From an uncultured Granulosicoccaceae bacterium (lineage in GTDB: Bacteria > Pseudomonadota > Gammaproteobacteria > Granulosicoccales > Granulosicoccaceae), in the NCBI GenBank assembly GCA_938020525.1, contig CALIHW010000099.1, positions 1 to 61,227 on the forward strand: a stretch of DNA of 61,227 bases. Reading direction: 5' to 3'. The notes under the pieces are model-generated. The model was not told where the DNA came from and did not search any database. It saw nothing but the letters and a program-made list of their open reading frames with translations. The position numbers and the translations under genes were made by a program. This document shows positions 10,339 through 21,730 of the stretch, one piece after another; position 1 is the first letter of the stretch; every line of letters begins with the position of its first letter.

Positions 10339-11643
10339 GTGAGTAAAGAACAGAATCAGGTCGTCTACACCACGTTGAAATTCGACGAGCCGTGGACCTA
10401 TGAGAACTATCTCAAGATCGGTGGCTACGAAGGATGGAAAAAAATCCTCAAAGAGAAGATCTCACCGGAAGATGTAGTCGCTGAAATTAAAGCCTCGGGC
10501 CTCCGTGGGCGGGGTGGTGCGGGTTTCCCGACAGGTCTTAAGTGGAGCTTTATGCCGAAGCCTGCTGAAGGTGGTCAGAACTATCTGGTTGTCAATAGTG
10601 ATGAGTCTGAGCCTGGCACGTGTAAGGACCGCGATATACATCGATTCAATCCTCATTCACTTGTAGAAGGCATGTTGATCGGTTGCTATGCAATCGGGGC
10701 AACCGTTGGATACAACTATATGCGCGGTGAATGGATGGATGAGCCTTACAAGCGCTTTATGGGGGCGCTTAAAGAAGCGTATGACAACGGTTTGATCGGG
10801 CAGAATATTCTCGATACTGGAGTCAATATCGATATTCACGGTACGCTTGGTGCCGGTGCTTATATCTGCGGTGAAGAGACCGCATTGCTTGAATCTCTTG
10901 AAGGTAAAAAAGGCCAACCGCGTTTCAAACCACCGTTTCCTGCAAACTTTGGTCTATATGGCCAACCGACGACCATCAACAATACCGAGTCTGTCGCCTC
11001 TACCTCTGCCATCATGCGCAACGGTGCGCAATGGTTTATGGATCTGGGCGTTGAAAACTCTGGTGGTCAAAAATGTTTTTCAATGTCCGGTCATGTGAAT
11101 AACCCGGGCAACTTTGAAATCTGTCTTGGTACACCTTTTAGTGAGTTGCTTGAGCTAGCCGGTGGTGTGCGTGGTGGTAGAAAGCTTAAGGCAGTTATTC
11201 CCGGTGGTTCATCTATGCCAGTGCTGCCAGGTGATGTAATGCTTGCCACTAACATGGACTATGACTCGATTGCCAAGTCAGGTTCTATGTTGGGTTCGGG
11301 TGCAGTTATCTCGATGGATGAAACCACCGATATGGTCAAAGCACTGTGCAGGATATCGCGCTTCTACTACTCAGAGTCTTGTGGACAATGTACGCCATGC
11401 CGCGAAGGTACCGGTTGGTTGTATCGAATGTTGGTACGTATTGTTGAAGGCAAGGGGCGCCCTGAAGATATCGCGAAGCTTGAAGATGTTGCGGCAAAAA
11501 TTGCCGGTCGTACAATCTGTGCATTGGGTGAAGCAGCTGCATGGCCGGTGCAGGGCATGTTGCGTCACTTTAGGCATGAGTTTGAATACTACGTTGAACA
11601 CAAGCGCAGCCTTGTTGAAGAACAACTGGGGTCTGCCGCATGA
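10339..11643 (+). CDS. nuoF: NADH-quinone oxidoreductase subunit F
   Basis: 51-kDa subunit that binds NADH and FMN and holds 4Fe-4S cluster N3. The FMN/NADH site is visible as GLRGRGGAGFPTG (about residues 54-66) with the downstream YICGEETAL. The cluster motif is ESCGQCTPCREGT with a fourth cysteine in GRTICALGEAAAWP. It has 434 residues and starts at GTG. It overlaps nuoG by 4 bases. Confidence 0.97.
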   Translation: MSKEQNQVVYTTLKFDEPWTYENYLKIGGYEGWKKILKEKISPEDVVAEIKASGLRGRGGAGFPTGLKWSFMPKPAEGGQNYLVVNSDESEPGTCKDRDIHRFNPHSLVEGMLIGCYAIGATVGYNYMRGEWMDEPYKRFMGALKEAYDNGLIGQNILDTGVNIDIHGTLGAGAYICGEETALLESLEGKKGQPRFKPPFPANFGLYGQPTTINNTESVASTSAIMRNGAQWFMDLGVENSGGQKCFSMSGHVNNPGNFEICLGTPFSELLELAGGVRGGRKLKAVIPGGSSMPVLPGDVMLATNMDYDSIAKSGSMLGSGAVISMDETTDMVKALCRISRFYYSESCGQCTPCREGTGWLYRMLVRIVEGKGRPEDIAKLEDVAAKIAGRTICALGEAAAWPVQGMLRHFRHEFEYYVEHKRSLVEEQLGSAA

Positions 11644-14045
11644 GTGATAGTCCTCTTAAAGATAAAGCTGGCAAAGAAAAAGAAGATCTGATTGATATCA
11701 CGGTCGATGGTAAGCCTTTAAAAGCACGTAAAGGTCAGATGATCATCGAAGTGACAGATGAAGCCGGTATTACCATTCCGCGCTTTTGTTATCACAAGAA
11801 ACTGAGTGTTGCGGCTAACTGCCGTATGTGTCTTATTGAAGTAGAGAAAGCGCCCAAGCCATTGCCTGCCTGTGCAACACCGGTAGCACCTGACATGGTG
11901 ATTAAAACCGGGTCTGAGCTTGCCAAAGGTGCGCAAGCCGGCACGATGGAATTTTTATTGATAAACCACCCGCTTGATTGCCCAATTTGTGATCAGGGCG
12001 GAGAGTGCGAGTTGCAGGATGTGGCGCTTGGCTATGGTAACAGTTCATCTGAGTATGTTGAGACCAAGCGTGTTGTAATGGATAAAAACATTGGTCCGTT
12101 AATCTCCACCGAACTTACTCGTTGTATTCACTGCACACGTTGTGTGCGTTTTGGTGAAGAGATTTCCGGTGTCCGTGAGCTTGGTGCGACCGGTCGCGGT
12201 GAAAATACTCGTATCGGTACTTACATTGCCAAGAGTGTTAACTCTGAGTTATCAGGTAATGTGATTGATCTCTGTCCGGTAGGGGCATTGACTGCCAAAC
12301 CTTCACGTTTTAGTGCGCGTTCATGGGAGCTGTCTCAGCATCAGTCAGTATCCCCGCACGACAGTGTCGGTAGTAACGTCTTTGTTCATGTTGGCAACGA
12401 TGAAGTTAAGCGTGTTGTACCGCGTGAGAATGAAGCGGTAAATGAAACCTGGATTTCTGATCGTGATCGATTCAGTTATGAAGGCTTGTATACCGATGAT
12501 CGCGTGACCACACCTATGTTGCGTATCGATGGTGAGCTTAAACCCGTCGATTGGCAGACAGCTCTCGAAGCTACTGCACAGGCGTTTAAGGAAAATCTGG
12601 ATCAGCACGGAGCCAAATCTGTTGCTGCAATGGCTTCTGCTACCGCAACGATAGAAGAACAATACCTGCTGCAAAAACTGATGCGCGGTGTTGGCAGTAA
12701 TAATGTTGATCACCGCTTGACCCAGACTGATTTCAAAGATCAGAAACGTGCCCCTGTTATGCCGTGGCTCGGTATGAGCTTGGAAGATCTGGAAAACGTT
12801 AATGCCGCTTTACTAATCGGTTCTAACGTAAGAAAAGAACAGCCGCTTGCAGCACTGCGATTACGCAAGGCGAGCCTCAAGGGCGCGCCGATCAGTTTCA
12901 TTAATCCGCGTATTTATGTAATGAACTTCGAGCCTGTACACAATATCGGTGCCGCACCTCGTGATATGTTGTTGCATGCCTTGGCAGTTGCTGTTGCCTG
13001 TGATTGCAAAGATGAAGTGATTGCCCGCATCAGCTCAGAAGCGAGCGTTACTGATGCGCATCGAGAGATTGCAGCGCAACTTAAAAAGGCTGATAACGCG
13101 GTTGTGCTTTTGGGTAACTTGTCTGTCATGCATCCGAACTACTCGGACTTGCGAGCCATTGCTGCCTGTATTGCAAAAACAACCGGTGCAGTACTTGGGT
13201 ATCTGCCGGAAGGTGGCAACACTGCAGGTGCATGGCTTGCCGGTTGTGTGCCTCATAGAACCGCTGGTGGTGCTGAAATAGAACAGGCAGGTAAGAACGC
13301 CGCTGAAATGCTGAGCGAGAAAACTAAACTTCTATTGCTTATGGGTGTTGAACCACGCTATGAGCAAATTAACGCAGAGCTTGCGCGCAAGATTTGTAAG
13401 GAATCAACACTGATTATCATGTCGACACATCTCAGTCGGCATGCGGTAGAGCATGCGAACATTGTATTGCCTTCTGCGGCTTTCGCAGAAACCGCTGGTA
13501 CGTTTGTTAACGCCACCGGTGCCTGGCAGATATTTAACGGTACAACCAAACCACCGGGTGAGGGCAGGCCTGCCTGGAAGATTCTGCGTGTAATTGGTAA
13601 TCACCTCAACCTTGAAGGGTTTGATTACGAGAGCGTTGCGGGTATTCGTGACGAGCTCAAAGAGTTATGCCGTGATATTCAGCTCGATAACAGCTACACA
13701 CTCGACAACATTGAAGTGCCAACTCGTATTGACGGCAACACATTGCTTCGTTGTGGTGATCTGCCAGCGTACAAGGCAGACATGCTTGTGCGGCGTGCAA
13801 GATCACTACAGAAGACAGAAGATGCGCAGCAAAACTATGTGTCTCTTCATGGCACTGATATGCAGCGCCTCGGGCTTGCTGAAGATACTGTGGTTAATGC
13901 AGAGCAGCACGGTCAGTCAGTCATGCTAAAAGTCAGACAGGATGATGGTGTTCCGGAAGGTTGTGCATGGTTGCCGATGGGCAGTATGGATTTGGCTGGC
14001 TTCGGTTGCCTGTTTGAGCCGGTTACACTGGTGGCGGGCGAATAA
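11640..14045 (+). CDS. nuoG: NADH-quinone oxidoreductase subunit G
   Basis: 75-kDa electron-transfer subunit of complex I. The N-terminal ferredoxin domain carries 2Fe-2S ligands (RFCYHKK, NCRMC, PACATPV). A histidine-containing 4Fe-4S site follows ([14 protein letters not shown]) and then another 4Fe-4S motif ([11 protein letters not shown]). The remainder is a molybdopterin-oxidoreductase-like fold without molybdenum. It has 801 residues and lacks the long insertions of some family members. The stop is one base before the nuoH start. Confidence 0.97.
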   Translation: MSDSPLKDKAGKEKEDLIDITVDGKPLKARKGQMIIEVTDEAGITIPRFCYHKKLSVAANCRMCLIEVEKAPKPLPACATPVAPDMVIKTGSELAKGAQAGTMEFLLINHPLDCPICDQGGECELQDVALGYGNSSSEYVETKRVVMDKNIGPLISTELTRCIHCTRCVRFGEEISGVRELGATGRGENTRIGTYIAKSVNSELSGNVIDLCPVGALTAKPSRFSARSWELSQHQSVSPHDSVGSNVFVHVGNDEVKRVVPRENEAVNETWISDRDRFSYEGLYTDDRVTTPMLRIDGELKPVDWQTALEATAQAFKENLDQHGAKSVAAMASATATIEEQYLLQKLMRGVGSNNVDHRLTQTDFKDQKRAPVMPWLGMSLEDLENVNAALLIGSNVRKEQPLAALRLRKASLKGAPISFINPRIYVMNFEPVHNIGAAPRDMLLHALAVAVACDCKDEVIARISSEASVTDAHREIAAQLKKADNAVVLLGNLSVMHPNYSDLRAIAACIAKTTGAVLGYLPEGGNTAGAWLAGCVPHRTAGGAEIEQAGKNAAEMLSEKTKLLLLMGVEPRYEQINAELARKICKESTLIIMSTHLSRHAVEHANIVLPSAAFAETAGTFVNATGAWQIFNGTTKPPGEGRPAWKILRVIGNHLNLEGFDYESVAGIRDELKELCRDIQLDNSYTLDNIEVPTRIDGNTLLRCGDLPAYKADMLVRRARSLQKTEDAQQNYVSLHGTDMQRLGLAEDTVVNAEQHGQSVMLKVRQDDGVPEGCAWLPMGSMDLAGFGCLFEPVTLVAGE

Positions 14046-14046
14046 T

Positions 14047-15063
14047 ATGGGATTCTTTGAAGGTCTGTTGTTTCTGATTGTCACGGTACTTAAAGTACTG
14101 CTGATCATTGTCCCTCTGTTATTAACAGTCGCATACCTTACCTATGCAGAGCGTAAGGTCATTGGTGCTATTCAGGTTCGTAAAGGACCTAACCGGGTCG
14201 GTTTTGCAGGATTGCTGCAACCGATTGCCGATGTATTAAAACTACTGACAAAAGAAGTTCTGGTGCCAACCAACTCGCACCGATTTTTATTTCTCATTGC
14301 ACCGATTCTGTCACTCGCGCCCGCGTTTGCCGCATGGGCGGTAATACCGTTTAGTGATACAGCGGTGCTTGCGGATGTTAATGCGGGATTGCTGTATGTG
14401 CTTGCACTGACCTCTCTGGGTGTCTACGGGGTAATTGTCGCAGGGTGGGCATCTAACTCAAAGTACGCGTTTTTAGGTGCGATGCGATCGGCCGCGCAAA
14501 TTGTTGCTTATGAGATCGCGATGGGCTTTGCACTGGTTGGTGTGTTGATGGTCAGTGGCAGTTTAAACCTGGGTGATATCGTCCGGGCGCAGGAAGGCAG
14601 TATTTTTCACTGGTTCTGGTTGCCGTTGTTTCCGCTATTCATTGTGTACTTTATATCAGGCGTTGCAGAAACCAACCGCGCACCATTTGATGTGGCGGAA
14701 GGTGAGTCGGAGATTGTGGCGGGCTTTCATGTAGATTATTCAGGTATGGCATTCGCGCTGTTCTTCCTGGCGGAATACGCCAATATGATCATGATTGCAG
14801 CACTTGCTGTGATTATGTTCCTTGGCGGCTGGTTGTCACCAGTGCCATTCCTGCCAGATGGAATGTTCTGGTTTTTCGCCAAAACGGCATTCATGCTTTT
14901 CTTTTTTCTTTGGTTCCGTGCGACTTTTCCACGTTACCGCTACGATCAAATTATGCGATTGGGCTGGAAGGTATTTATTCCGGTTACTATCGTCTGGCTG
15001 AGTGTTGAAGCAGTGGCGATACTGCTCGACATTGGGCCGTGGTTTGATATCAGGAAGACATAA
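14047..15063 (+). CDS. nuoH: NADH-quinone oxidoreductase subunit H
   Basis: Membrane subunit that connects the quinone cavity to the proton-pumping arm. I place the start at ATG 14047 ([12 protein letters not shown]), one base after the nuoG stop; the same frame stays open further upstream but only within nuoG. It has 338 residues and about eight membrane helices. Visible motifs are [18 protein letters not shown] and [22 protein letters not shown], the conserved quinone-proximal loop. Confidence 0.97.
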   Translation: MGFFEGLLFLIVTVLKVLLIIVPLLLTVAYLTYAERKVIGAIQVRKGPNRVGFAGLLQPIADVLKLLTKEVLVPTNSHRFLFLIAPILSLAPAFAAWAVIPFSDTAVLADVNAGLLYVLALTSLGVYGVIVAGWASNSKYAFLGAMRSAAQIVAYEIAMGFALVGVLMVSGSLNLGDIVRAQEGSIFHWFWLPLFPLFIVYFISGVAETNRAPFDVAEGESEIVAGFHVDYSGMAFALFFLAEYANMIMIAALAVIMFLGGWLSPVPFLPDGMFWFFAKTAFMLFFFLWFRATFPRYRYDQIMRLGWKVFIPVTIVWLSVEAVAILLDIGPWFDIRKT

Positions 15064-15066
15064 CGG

Positions 15067-15558
15067 ATGACTGGTAACGTTAAATCAACGCTGAAGAGCT
15101 TGATGCTGCTTGAGTTACTCAAGGGCATGAAGCTAACCGGCAAATACCTATTTAAAACCAAATTCACGGTTCAGTACCCTGAGGAGAAAACGCCTCAGTC
15201 GCCACGCTTTCGTGGCTTGCATGCACTGCGCCGTTACTCCAACGGGGAAGAGCGGTGCATTGCCTGTAAGTTGTGCGAAGCAGTATGTCCGGCACTGGCA
15301 ATCACTATTGATTCAGAACAGCGCGCGGATAACACTCGTCGTACCACTCGCTATGATATTGATCTTTTCAAGTGCATCTTCTGTGGCTTTTGTGAAGAAG
15401 CCTGTCCGGTCGATTCAATTGTTGAGACACGTATTTTTGAATATCACTTTGAAAAGCGCGGCGAACAAATAATGACAAAAGACAAGCTGCTCGCCATTGG
15501 CGACAAGTACGAAGTCCAGATCGCTGCCGATCGCGCCGCTGACGCTGCGTTTCGCTAA
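15067..15558 (+). CDS. nuoI: NADH-quinone oxidoreductase subunit I
   Basis: Ferredoxin-like subunit with two 4Fe-4S clusters (N6a and N6b) in the peripheral arm. The two motifs are [12 protein letters not shown] and [12 protein letters not shown]. It has 163 residues with an N-terminal amphipathic helix that rests on the membrane. It begins three bases after nuoH. Confidence 0.97.
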   Translation: MTGNVKSTLKSLMLLELLKGMKLTGKYLFKTKFTVQYPEEKTPQSPRFRGLHALRRYSNGEERCIACKLCEAVCPALAITIDSEQRADNTRRTTRYDIDLFKCIFCGFCEEACPVDSIVETRIFEYHFEKRGEQIMTKDKLLAIGDKYEVQIAADRAADAAFR

Positions 15559-15567
15559 GAGGAAATC

Positions 15568-16269
15568 ATGGATTTAAAACTTCTGGTTTTCTGGGTTTTC
15601 TCATTGGTACTGATCGGTGCGGCCGTGGGTGTTATTACCACGCGTAACCCTGTTCAGGCAGCGCTTTTCCTGGTACTCGCTTTCTTTAACAGCGCCATTA
15701 TCTGGATGTTGATGGAGGCGGAGTTCCTTGCCATCACACTGGTGCTGGTATACGTCGGTGCAGTCATGGTGTTGTTCCTCTTTGTCGTGATGATGCTCGA
15801 CATAAATCTGTTGCCAATGCGAGAGGGATATTCAAAGCATCTGCCCTGGGGAGCTGCAATTGTTGTTGCTGTAGTGGTGCAGATTGTTCTTTTAATTCGC
15901 GTTAAGTGGGCAGGCTCAGGGTTAGAGCAGCCGGCTCCGAAGCCTGCTGAGTACAGCAATACTGAAGAACTCGGTTTAGCTATCTACACCGACTATCTGT
16001 TTCAGTTTGAAGTCGCAGCGGTGATTCTTCTGGTTGCGATTATTGCGGCGATCACACTGACCATGCGCCGACGTCCTGATACAAAATATCAGCGGCCGCA
16101 TGAGCAGGTCCAGGTTCAAAAAGCAGACAGATTGCGTGTTGTCTCTATGAACAGCGAAGACAACCAGGACTTAACCGGTAAGGTTGCCAAAGCACCAGTC
16201 GATGCCGGGGGTGATGCCGGAGTGGCTGGCAATGCCGGGGGCACTACAAATCAGGGAGCGCAGTCATGA
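15568..16269 (+). CDS. nuoJ: NADH-quinone oxidoreductase subunit J
   Basis: Membrane subunit with about five helices, including the helix with a pi-bulge ([19 protein letters not shown]) implicated in coupling. It has 233 residues, about 50 more than E. coli NuoJ. The extra length is a hydrophilic C-terminal tail that becomes rich in Gly, Ala and Asp from about residue 205. A clear AGAGGAAAT-type ribosome-binding region (AAGAGGAAATC) precedes the ATG. It overlaps nuoK by 4 bases. Confidence 0.95.
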   Translation: MDLKLLVFWVFSLVLIGAAVGVITTRNPVQAALFLVLAFFNSAIIWMLMEAEFLAITLVLVYVGAVMVLFLFVVMMLDINLLPMREGYSKHLPWGAAIVVAVVVQIVLLIRVKWAGSGLEQPAPKPAEYSNTEELGLAIYTDYLFQFEVAAVILLVAIIAAITLTMRRRPDTKYQRPHEQVQVQKADRLRVVSMNSEDNQDLTGKVAKAPVDAGGDAGVAGNAGGTTNQGAQS

Positions 16270-16571
16270 TCCCGATTTCCCACTTTTTAACGCTTGGCGC
16301 GATCCTGTTCGGATTGAGTATTGCCGGAATTTTTCTTAACCGGAAAAACATCATCATCATCCTGATGTCACTGGAATTGATGCTGCTGGCCGTGAACATG
16401 AACTTTATAGCGTTTTCCTATTTTCTTGGTGATACAGCGGGTCAGGTGTTTGTGTTTTTTATACTGACCGTCGCCGCGGCGGAAGCTGCCATCGGGCTTG
16501 CCATTCTGGTGGTGCTGTTCCGTAATCGCGGTTCTATCAACGTCGATGATCTCGACCAGCTGCAGGGGTGA
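16266..16571 (+). CDS. nuoK: NADH-quinone oxidoreductase subunit K
   Basis: Small membrane subunit (101 residues, three helices), homologous to MrpC. It carries the conserved buried glutamates needed for proton pumping, seen in [11 protein letters not shown] and [11 protein letters not shown]. Length and sequence match the family closely. Confidence 0.97.
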   Translation: MIPISHFLTLGAILFGLSIAGIFLNRKNIIIILMSLELMLLAVNMNFIAFSYFLGDTAGQVFVFFILTVAAAEAAIGLAILVVLFRNRGSINVDDLDQLQG

Positions 16572-16575
16572 CCAG

Positions 16576-18528
16576 ATGAAGCTTCTCTACATACTGGCTC
16601 CACTCGCACCTTTATTCGGCGCTATTGCGGCTGGATTCTTTGGTCGCAAGCTAGGTCGGGTGAATTCGCACCGCGTGACGATTGCCGGTGTAGCGATAGC
16701 GTTTTTACTGTCGCTGATCGCACTGGTACACAGCTTTTCCGGTGGTGCGGTATTTAACGAGACTATCTACACCTGGATGGTTAGTGGTGACATCAAGTTT
16801 GAAGTCGGCTTTCTGGTGGATCGACTAACCGTTGTGATGATGACGGTGGTGACCTCGGTATCCTTAATGGTACATATTTACACCATTGGTTATATGCACG
16901 ATGACCCGGGCTATCAGCGATTCTTTAGTTATATATCGCTGTTTACTTTCGCGATGCTGATGCTGGTAATGGCAAACAACTTCATGCAGCTTTTCTTTGG
17001 ATGGGAAGCGGTAGGGCTGGTGTCTTATCTGTTGATTGGGTTTTGGTACAAAAAGCCGACTGCAATTTTTGCCAATTTAAAAGCATTTTTGGTCAACCGG
17101 GTAGGGGACTTTGGTTTTCTGCTGGGTATTGCGGCAGTACTTATGTACACCGGTACGCTTAATTATTCAGAAGCATTTGCCGCGGCCGACGGCATGGTCG
17201 GTAAGACCATGGAGATCATCCCGGGTGTTGCCTGGTCTGCATTGACCGTTACCTGCATCTGCCTGTTCATTGGTGCGATGGGTAAGTCAGCCCAGATTCC
17301 GTTGCACGTCTGGCTACCTGATTCGATGGAAGGCCCGACACCCATTTCGGCACTGATACACGCGGCAACCATGGTAACTGCCGGTATCTTTATGGTGGCT
17401 CGCATGTCACCGTTTTTTGAGCTGTCGACCACCGCACTGACCTTTGTCATCATCATCGGCTCATTGACTGCCTTGCTGATGGGCTTGATTGGTATTGTTC
17501 AGAACGATATCAAGCGTGTGGTTGCCTATTCCACGCTTTCACAACTGGGCTATATGACTGTGGCACTCGGTGCCTCTGCCTACAGTGCAGCGATCTTTCA
17601 TTTAATGACTCACGCTTTTTTCAAAGCGCTATTGTTCCTTGCGGCGGGTAGCGTGATTATCGGCATGCATCACGAGCAGGACATCCGCAAGATGGGTGGC
17701 TTGAAAAAGTACATGCCATTGACGTACTGGACATCACTAATTGGCACGCTTGCACTGATCGGTTTCCCTGGTTTCTCGGGATACTTTTCAAAAGATGCGA
17801 TCATCGAAGCGGTACATTACTCTCACATACCGGGTGCTGGCTTTGCCTATATCTGTATATTGCTGGGGGTATTTATCACCGCTTTCTATAGTTTCAGAAT
17901 GTTCTTTCTGGTATTCCATGGCGATGAGCGATTTGACGACCATACTCGCGAGCATTTGCATGAATCACCGAAGGTGGTTACCTGGCCTTTGATCCTGTTG
18001 GCGATTCCTTCTGTGATCCTTGGCGCGCTGACTATTGGTTCGATGCTGTTTGGTGGCTTCTTCGGTGAGGCGATTTATGTGGCCAAAGATCACGACGTTG
18101 TGGCGAAGATCGGTGAGCATTACCACGGGCCGCTCAGTTTTGTATTGCATGGCTTCAAGACACCGGCGCTCTATCTTGCGTTTGCAGGTGCCATCAGTGC
18201 CTGGTTCATCTATTTAAAGAACCCGTCTATTGCAGACTGGTTTGCGAAAAAGTTTGGCTTTGTGCACCGGCTGCTTGAGAATAAATACGGTTTCGATGAT
18301 TTCAACCAAAAGGTCTTTGCCGGGGGCAGTATTGCTCTTGCAGGCAAGCTCTGGAGTATTGGTGATGTCAAGTTGATTGATGGTGTGATGGTGAACGGTA
18401 CTGCCAACAAAATCGGTTTCTTCTCATCACTTGCCCGTGGCAAGTTGACTGGCTATCTGTATAACTATGCGTTTGTGATGATTGCCGGGCTGTTAGCCAT
18501 GTTAACCATTTTCTTTTTTACAACGTAG
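16576..18528 (+). CDS. nuoL: NADH-quinone oxidoreductase subunit L
   Basis: Distal antiporter-like, proton-pumping subunit of complex I with the long lateral helix. I place the start at ATG 16576 (MKLLYILAPLAPLFGA), four bases after the nuoK stop with GGGGTGACCAG before it. The frame is open 26 codons further up but only inside nuoK. It has 650 residues. Conserved stretches include GWEAVGLVSYLLIGFW and MGKSAQIPLHVWLPDSMEGPTPISALIHAATMV. Confidence 0.97.
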   Translation: MKLLYILAPLAPLFGAIAAGFFGRKLGRVNSHRVTIAGVAIAFLLSLIALVHSFSGGAVFNETIYTWMVSGDIKFEVGFLVDRLTVVMMTVVTSVSLMVHIYTIGYMHDDPGYQRFFSYISLFTFAMLMLVMANNFMQLFFGWEAVGLVSYLLIGFWYKKPTAIFANLKAFLVNRVGDFGFLLGIAAVLMYTGTLNYSEAFAAADGMVGKTMEIIPGVAWSALTVTCICLFIGAMGKSAQIPLHVWLPDSMEGPTPISALIHAATMVTAGIFMVARMSPFFELSTTALTFVIIIGSLTALLMGLIGIVQNDIKRVVAYSTLSQLGYMTVALGASAYSAAIFHLMTHAFFKALLFLAAGSVIIGMHHEQDIRKMGGLKKYMPLTYWTSLIGTLALIGFPGFSGYFSKDAIIEAVHYSHIPGAGFAYICILLGVFITAFYSFRMFFLVFHGDERFDDHTREHLHESPKVVTWPLILLAIPSVILGALTIGSMLFGGFFGEAIYVAKDHDVVAKIGEHYHGPLSFVLHGFKTPALYLAFAGAISAWFIYLKNPSIADWFAKKFGFVHRLLENKYGFDDFNQKVFAGGSIALAGKLWSIGDVKLIDGVMVNGTANKIGFFSSLARGKLTGYLYNYAFVMIAGLLAMLTIFFFTT

Positions 18529-18537
18529 TCACGCTTG

Positions 18538-20040
18538 ATGCCAATACTAAGCTTAATCATCTGGTTGACCATACTCGGTGGCTTGCTGACTTTATTTGTC
18601 GGTGACCAGCGTTGTCGCATGACCGCACTGGTCATCTCCATACTGGCGTTCGTGTTGAGTCTCGGTTTGTACTTTGGCTTTGACAACAACACGGCAGAAA
18701 TGCAGTTTGTTGAGTTTGCAGAGTGGTTGCCGTCCTTCGGCATTAACTACAGTCTCGGTGTAGATGGTATCTCGGCACCTTTGATCATTCTGACCACATT
18801 CATCAATGTGATCGTGGTGATCTCTGCCTGGGAAGTCATTAAAGACAAGCCCGCCATGTACCTCGCATCATTCCTGATCATGACTGGTTTCATGGTTGGC
18901 GTGTTTGCGGCGACCGATTCAATTCTGTTCTACATTTTCTTTGAAGCAACCCTGCTGCCGATGTTTTTAATTATTGGTATCTGGGGTGGGCCGCGCAGGG
19001 TATATGCAACTATCAAGTTCTTCCTGTATACGTTTCTGGGCTCAGTATTCATGTTGATCGCGTTGATCTACATGGGCAGTCAGGCGGATAGCTTCGCGAT
19101 AAAGGCACTACATGATCTGGCATTGTCTTCCAAAGCGCAGACGCTGATCTTCTTTGCGTTCTTTGTGGCATTCGCGGTCAAGATTCCAATGTGGCCGGTT
19201 CACACCTGGTTGCCTGATGCACACGTGGAAGCGCCGACCGCAGGGTCCGCAGTACTGGCGGCAATCATGTTGAAGATGGGCGGCTATGGCTTCATGCGTT
19301 TTAGTCTGCCAATAGTGCCGGATGCAAGTCAGCAGCTTGCTTGGCTGGTGATCTTGTTCTCCCTGATTGCCGTGGTCTATATCGGCTTTGTGGCGCTGGC
19401 CCAGGCTGATATGAAAAAGCTCATTGCGTATTCTTCGATCTCACACATGGGTTTTGTAACGCTCGGTATGTTTGTGATTTTCGGCATCATCGCTAAATCT
19501 GCTGACGGCGTTGAAAGTGGTCATGCAGTGATGGCACTTGAAGGTGCAATGGTACAAATGATCTCGCACGGTTTTATTTCTGCTGCCATGTTTCTTTGCG
19601 TCGGCGTGCTTTACGATCGTGTGCACTCACGTGAAATTGCTGATTACGGCGGGGTGGCAAACACAATGCCGTTGTTCGCGGCATTTATGGTGTTCTTTGC
19701 GATGGCCAATGCAGGCTTGCCGGGTACGTCAGGCTTTGTTGGTGAGTTCATGGTGATACTGGCAACATTTAAGGCTAACTTCTGGTTTGCGTTTCTCGCG
19801 GCAAGTACTTTGATACTCGGTGCTGCTTATACCTTGTGGATGGTAAAGCGGGTGATCTTTGGTGATATTGCCAATGATAATGTCGCGGCACTTACTGATA
19901 TCAACCAACGTGAGAAAATCATGTTGGGTCTGTTGGCCGCCATGGTGTTGTTTTTTGGTCTCTGGCCAAACCCGATGGTTGACATGATGCATGCAACTAT
20001 TGAAAACCTGGTGACTCAAGTCACCACATCGAAACTGTAG
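18538..20040 (+). CDS. nuoM: NADH-quinone oxidoreductase subunit M
   Basis: Antiporter-like proton-pumping membrane subunit, 500 residues from ATG 18538 (a TTG directly upstream is less likely). Family motifs include FFEATLLPMFLIIGIWGG and the pumping-channel segment KIPMWPVHTWLPDAHVEAPTAGSAVLAAIMLKMG. About 14 membrane helices. Nine bases separate it from nuoL. Confidence 0.97.
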   Translation: MPILSLIIWLTILGGLLTLFVGDQRCRMTALVISILAFVLSLGLYFGFDNNTAEMQFVEFAEWLPSFGINYSLGVDGISAPLIILTTFINVIVVISAWEVIKDKPAMYLASFLIMTGFMVGVFAATDSILFYIFFEATLLPMFLIIGIWGGPRRVYATIKFFLYTFLGSVFMLIALIYMGSQADSFAIKALHDLALSSKAQTLIFFAFFVAFAVKIPMWPVHTWLPDAHVEAPTAGSAVLAAIMLKMGGYGFMRFSLPIVPDASQQLAWLVILFSLIAVVYIGFVALAQADMKKLIAYSSISHMGFVTLGMFVIFGIIAKSADGVESGHAVMALEGAMVQMISHGFISAAMFLCVGVLYDRVHSREIADYGGVANTMPLFAAFMVFFAMANAGLPGTSGFVGEFMVILATFKANFWFAFLAASTLILGAAYTLWMVKRVIFGDIANDNVAALTDINQREKIMLGLLAAMVLFFGLWPNPMVDMMHATIENLVTQVTTSKL

Positions 20041-20050
20041 GGGCTGATTG

Positions 20051-21481
20051 ATGGAAAACCTAGGATTAGCCGCTCCGGAAATGTTCCTGCTCTGTGCGAT
20101 CTGCCTGATACTTGTGGGCGATCTGTTCGTATCGGAAGAACGCAAGCCATTGTCATATGGTCTTTCACAGGTTGCCTTGATAGTAACCTTGATTCTGACC
20201 TGGTGGGTTTCGCCTGAAGAGGGTGCAGTCAGTGCCTTTGGTGGCAGCTTTATTATGGATCAGATGAGTGTCGTCTGTAAGGCGTGGATACTGATTGTGT
20301 CCATAGGGGTGTTTTTATATTCCCGTGACTTTGTTAACTCGCACAGAATTACCAATGGTGAGTACTACACGCTGGCGTTAAGTGGCGTGCTTGGCATGAT
20401 GATCATGGTGTCTTCGGCCACCATGCTGACACTGTATCTTGGTCTTGAACTACTATCGCTTTCTTTATATGCCATGGTAGCTCTCAAGCGTAAGGACGAA
20501 AAATCTTCAGAAGCTGCGATGAAGTATTTTATTCTCGGAGCACTTGCTTCAGGTGCACTGTTGTACGGCATTTCAATGATCTACGGTGCCACAGGCAGTC
20601 TGCACTTTGATGTGATTGCAACCCAGCTTGCCGCTGGCGGGCAGGGTAGTACCGCGGCTGTATTTGGTCTTGCGTTTCTTGTTGTCGGTATTGCATTTAA
20701 GTTTGGTGCAGCACCGTTTCATATGTGGGTGCCAGATGTATACGAAGGCGCACCGACATCCGTTGCTCTGTATATTTCCGCAGCACCGAAGATTGCGGCC
20801 TTTGCACTGGCCATTCGTTTTTTGGTTGATGGATTGGAAACGGCGCATAACAGTTGGCAGGTCATGTTGATTGTCTTGTCGTTGCTTTCAATTGGGATTG
20901 GTAACCTGATTGCACTGGCGCAGGTTTCTATCAAGCGCATGCTGGCTTACTCCACAATCTCTCACGTTGGATTTATTCTGCTCGGCATTCTTGCCGGTAG
21001 TCAGCAGGGTTATTCGGCGGCGATGTTCTATGCCATTACGTATTCATTTACCAGCCTTGGTGCTTTTGGGGTGATTTTGGCGATGGACCGCATGGGTGTG
21101 GAAGTGAATCTGCTGACTGATTTACGTGGTTTGTTCCGCCGTAGCCCGATGTATGCAGTGGTGATGATGTTGTTGCTGGTGTCGATGACCGGTGTACCGC
21201 CAACGGTTGGTTTCTATGCCAAGCTCGCGGTTCTGAGTGCTGCGATCAAGGCAGACCTGGTCTGGCTTGCAGTAATTGCCGTGGTTTTCTCGGTCGTGGG
21301 TGCGTTCTACTATCTGCGTGTTATTAAATACATGTTCTTTGATGAGCCGGTAGAGCCACAGCCGGTGCTTGCACCGATGGATGTTCAGCTGGGTCTGACT
21401 ATCAACGGTGCGGCGATTATTCTGTTTGGAATATTCCCCGGGCTGATTATGGCCGCCTGTGCTGCGGCGTTCGGCTTGTAA
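20051..21481 (+). CDS. nuoN: NADH-quinone oxidoreductase subunit N
   Basis: Third antiporter-like subunit of complex I and the last gene of the operon. It has 476 residues from ATG 20051. The family motifs YLGLELLSLSLYAMVAL and FGAAPFHMWVPDVYEGAPTSVALYIS are visible, with conserved Lys/Glu/His residues in the membrane. I see no obvious terminator in the 160 bases before the next tRNA. Confidence 0.97.
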   Translation: MENLGLAAPEMFLLCAICLILVGDLFVSEERKPLSYGLSQVALIVTLILTWWVSPEEGAVSAFGGSFIMDQMSVVCKAWILIVSIGVFLYSRDFVNSHRITNGEYYTLALSGVLGMMIMVSSATMLTLYLGLELLSLSLYAMVALKRKDEKSSEAAMKYFILGALASGALLYGISMIYGATGSLHFDVIATQLAAGGQGSTAAVFGLAFLVVGIAFKFGAAPFHMWVPDVYEGAPTSVALYISAAPKIAAFALAIRFLVDGLETAHNSWQVMLIVLSLLSIGIGNLIALAQVSIKRMLAYSTISHVGFILLGILAGSQQGYSAAMFYAITYSFTSLGAFGVILAMDRMGVEVNLLTDLRGLFRRSPMYAVVMMLLLVSMTGVPPTVGFYAKLAVLSAAIKADLVWLAVIAVVFSVVGAFYYLRVIKYMFFDEPVEPQPVLAPMDVQLGLTINGAAIILFGIFPGLIMAACAAAFGL

Positions 21482-21602
21482 ATTGGCTGCAATGCTTTTC
21501 CAGGCGGCAGGCAGCACGCCCGGTGATTCTTTCGCGGATTTAATGGTGCCGGTCGTCTCATAGCGGAGAGCGATAATTGGCCGATCGGATTGATCAAAAG
21601 AC

Positions 21603-21631
21603 TTGTAATTTCACTGTATTACTCCTATCAT
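21603..21631 (+). promoter_or_regulatory. sigma-70 promoter of the initiator tRNA gene
   Basis: TTGTAA (21603-21608) and TATCAT (21626-21631) are separated by exactly 17 bases. Transcription would begin about seven bases downstream, shortly before the tRNA at 21645. Confidence 0.75.
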
Positions 21632-21644
21632 ACTGAATTGCAGT

Positions 21645-21721
<77 letters not shown>

Positions 21722-21730
21722 CGGATCATT

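Noticed and set aside
13942..14046. N-terminal extension of nuoH
   Set aside because: The extra 35 codons lie within nuoG in another frame; the family N-terminus starts at 14047.
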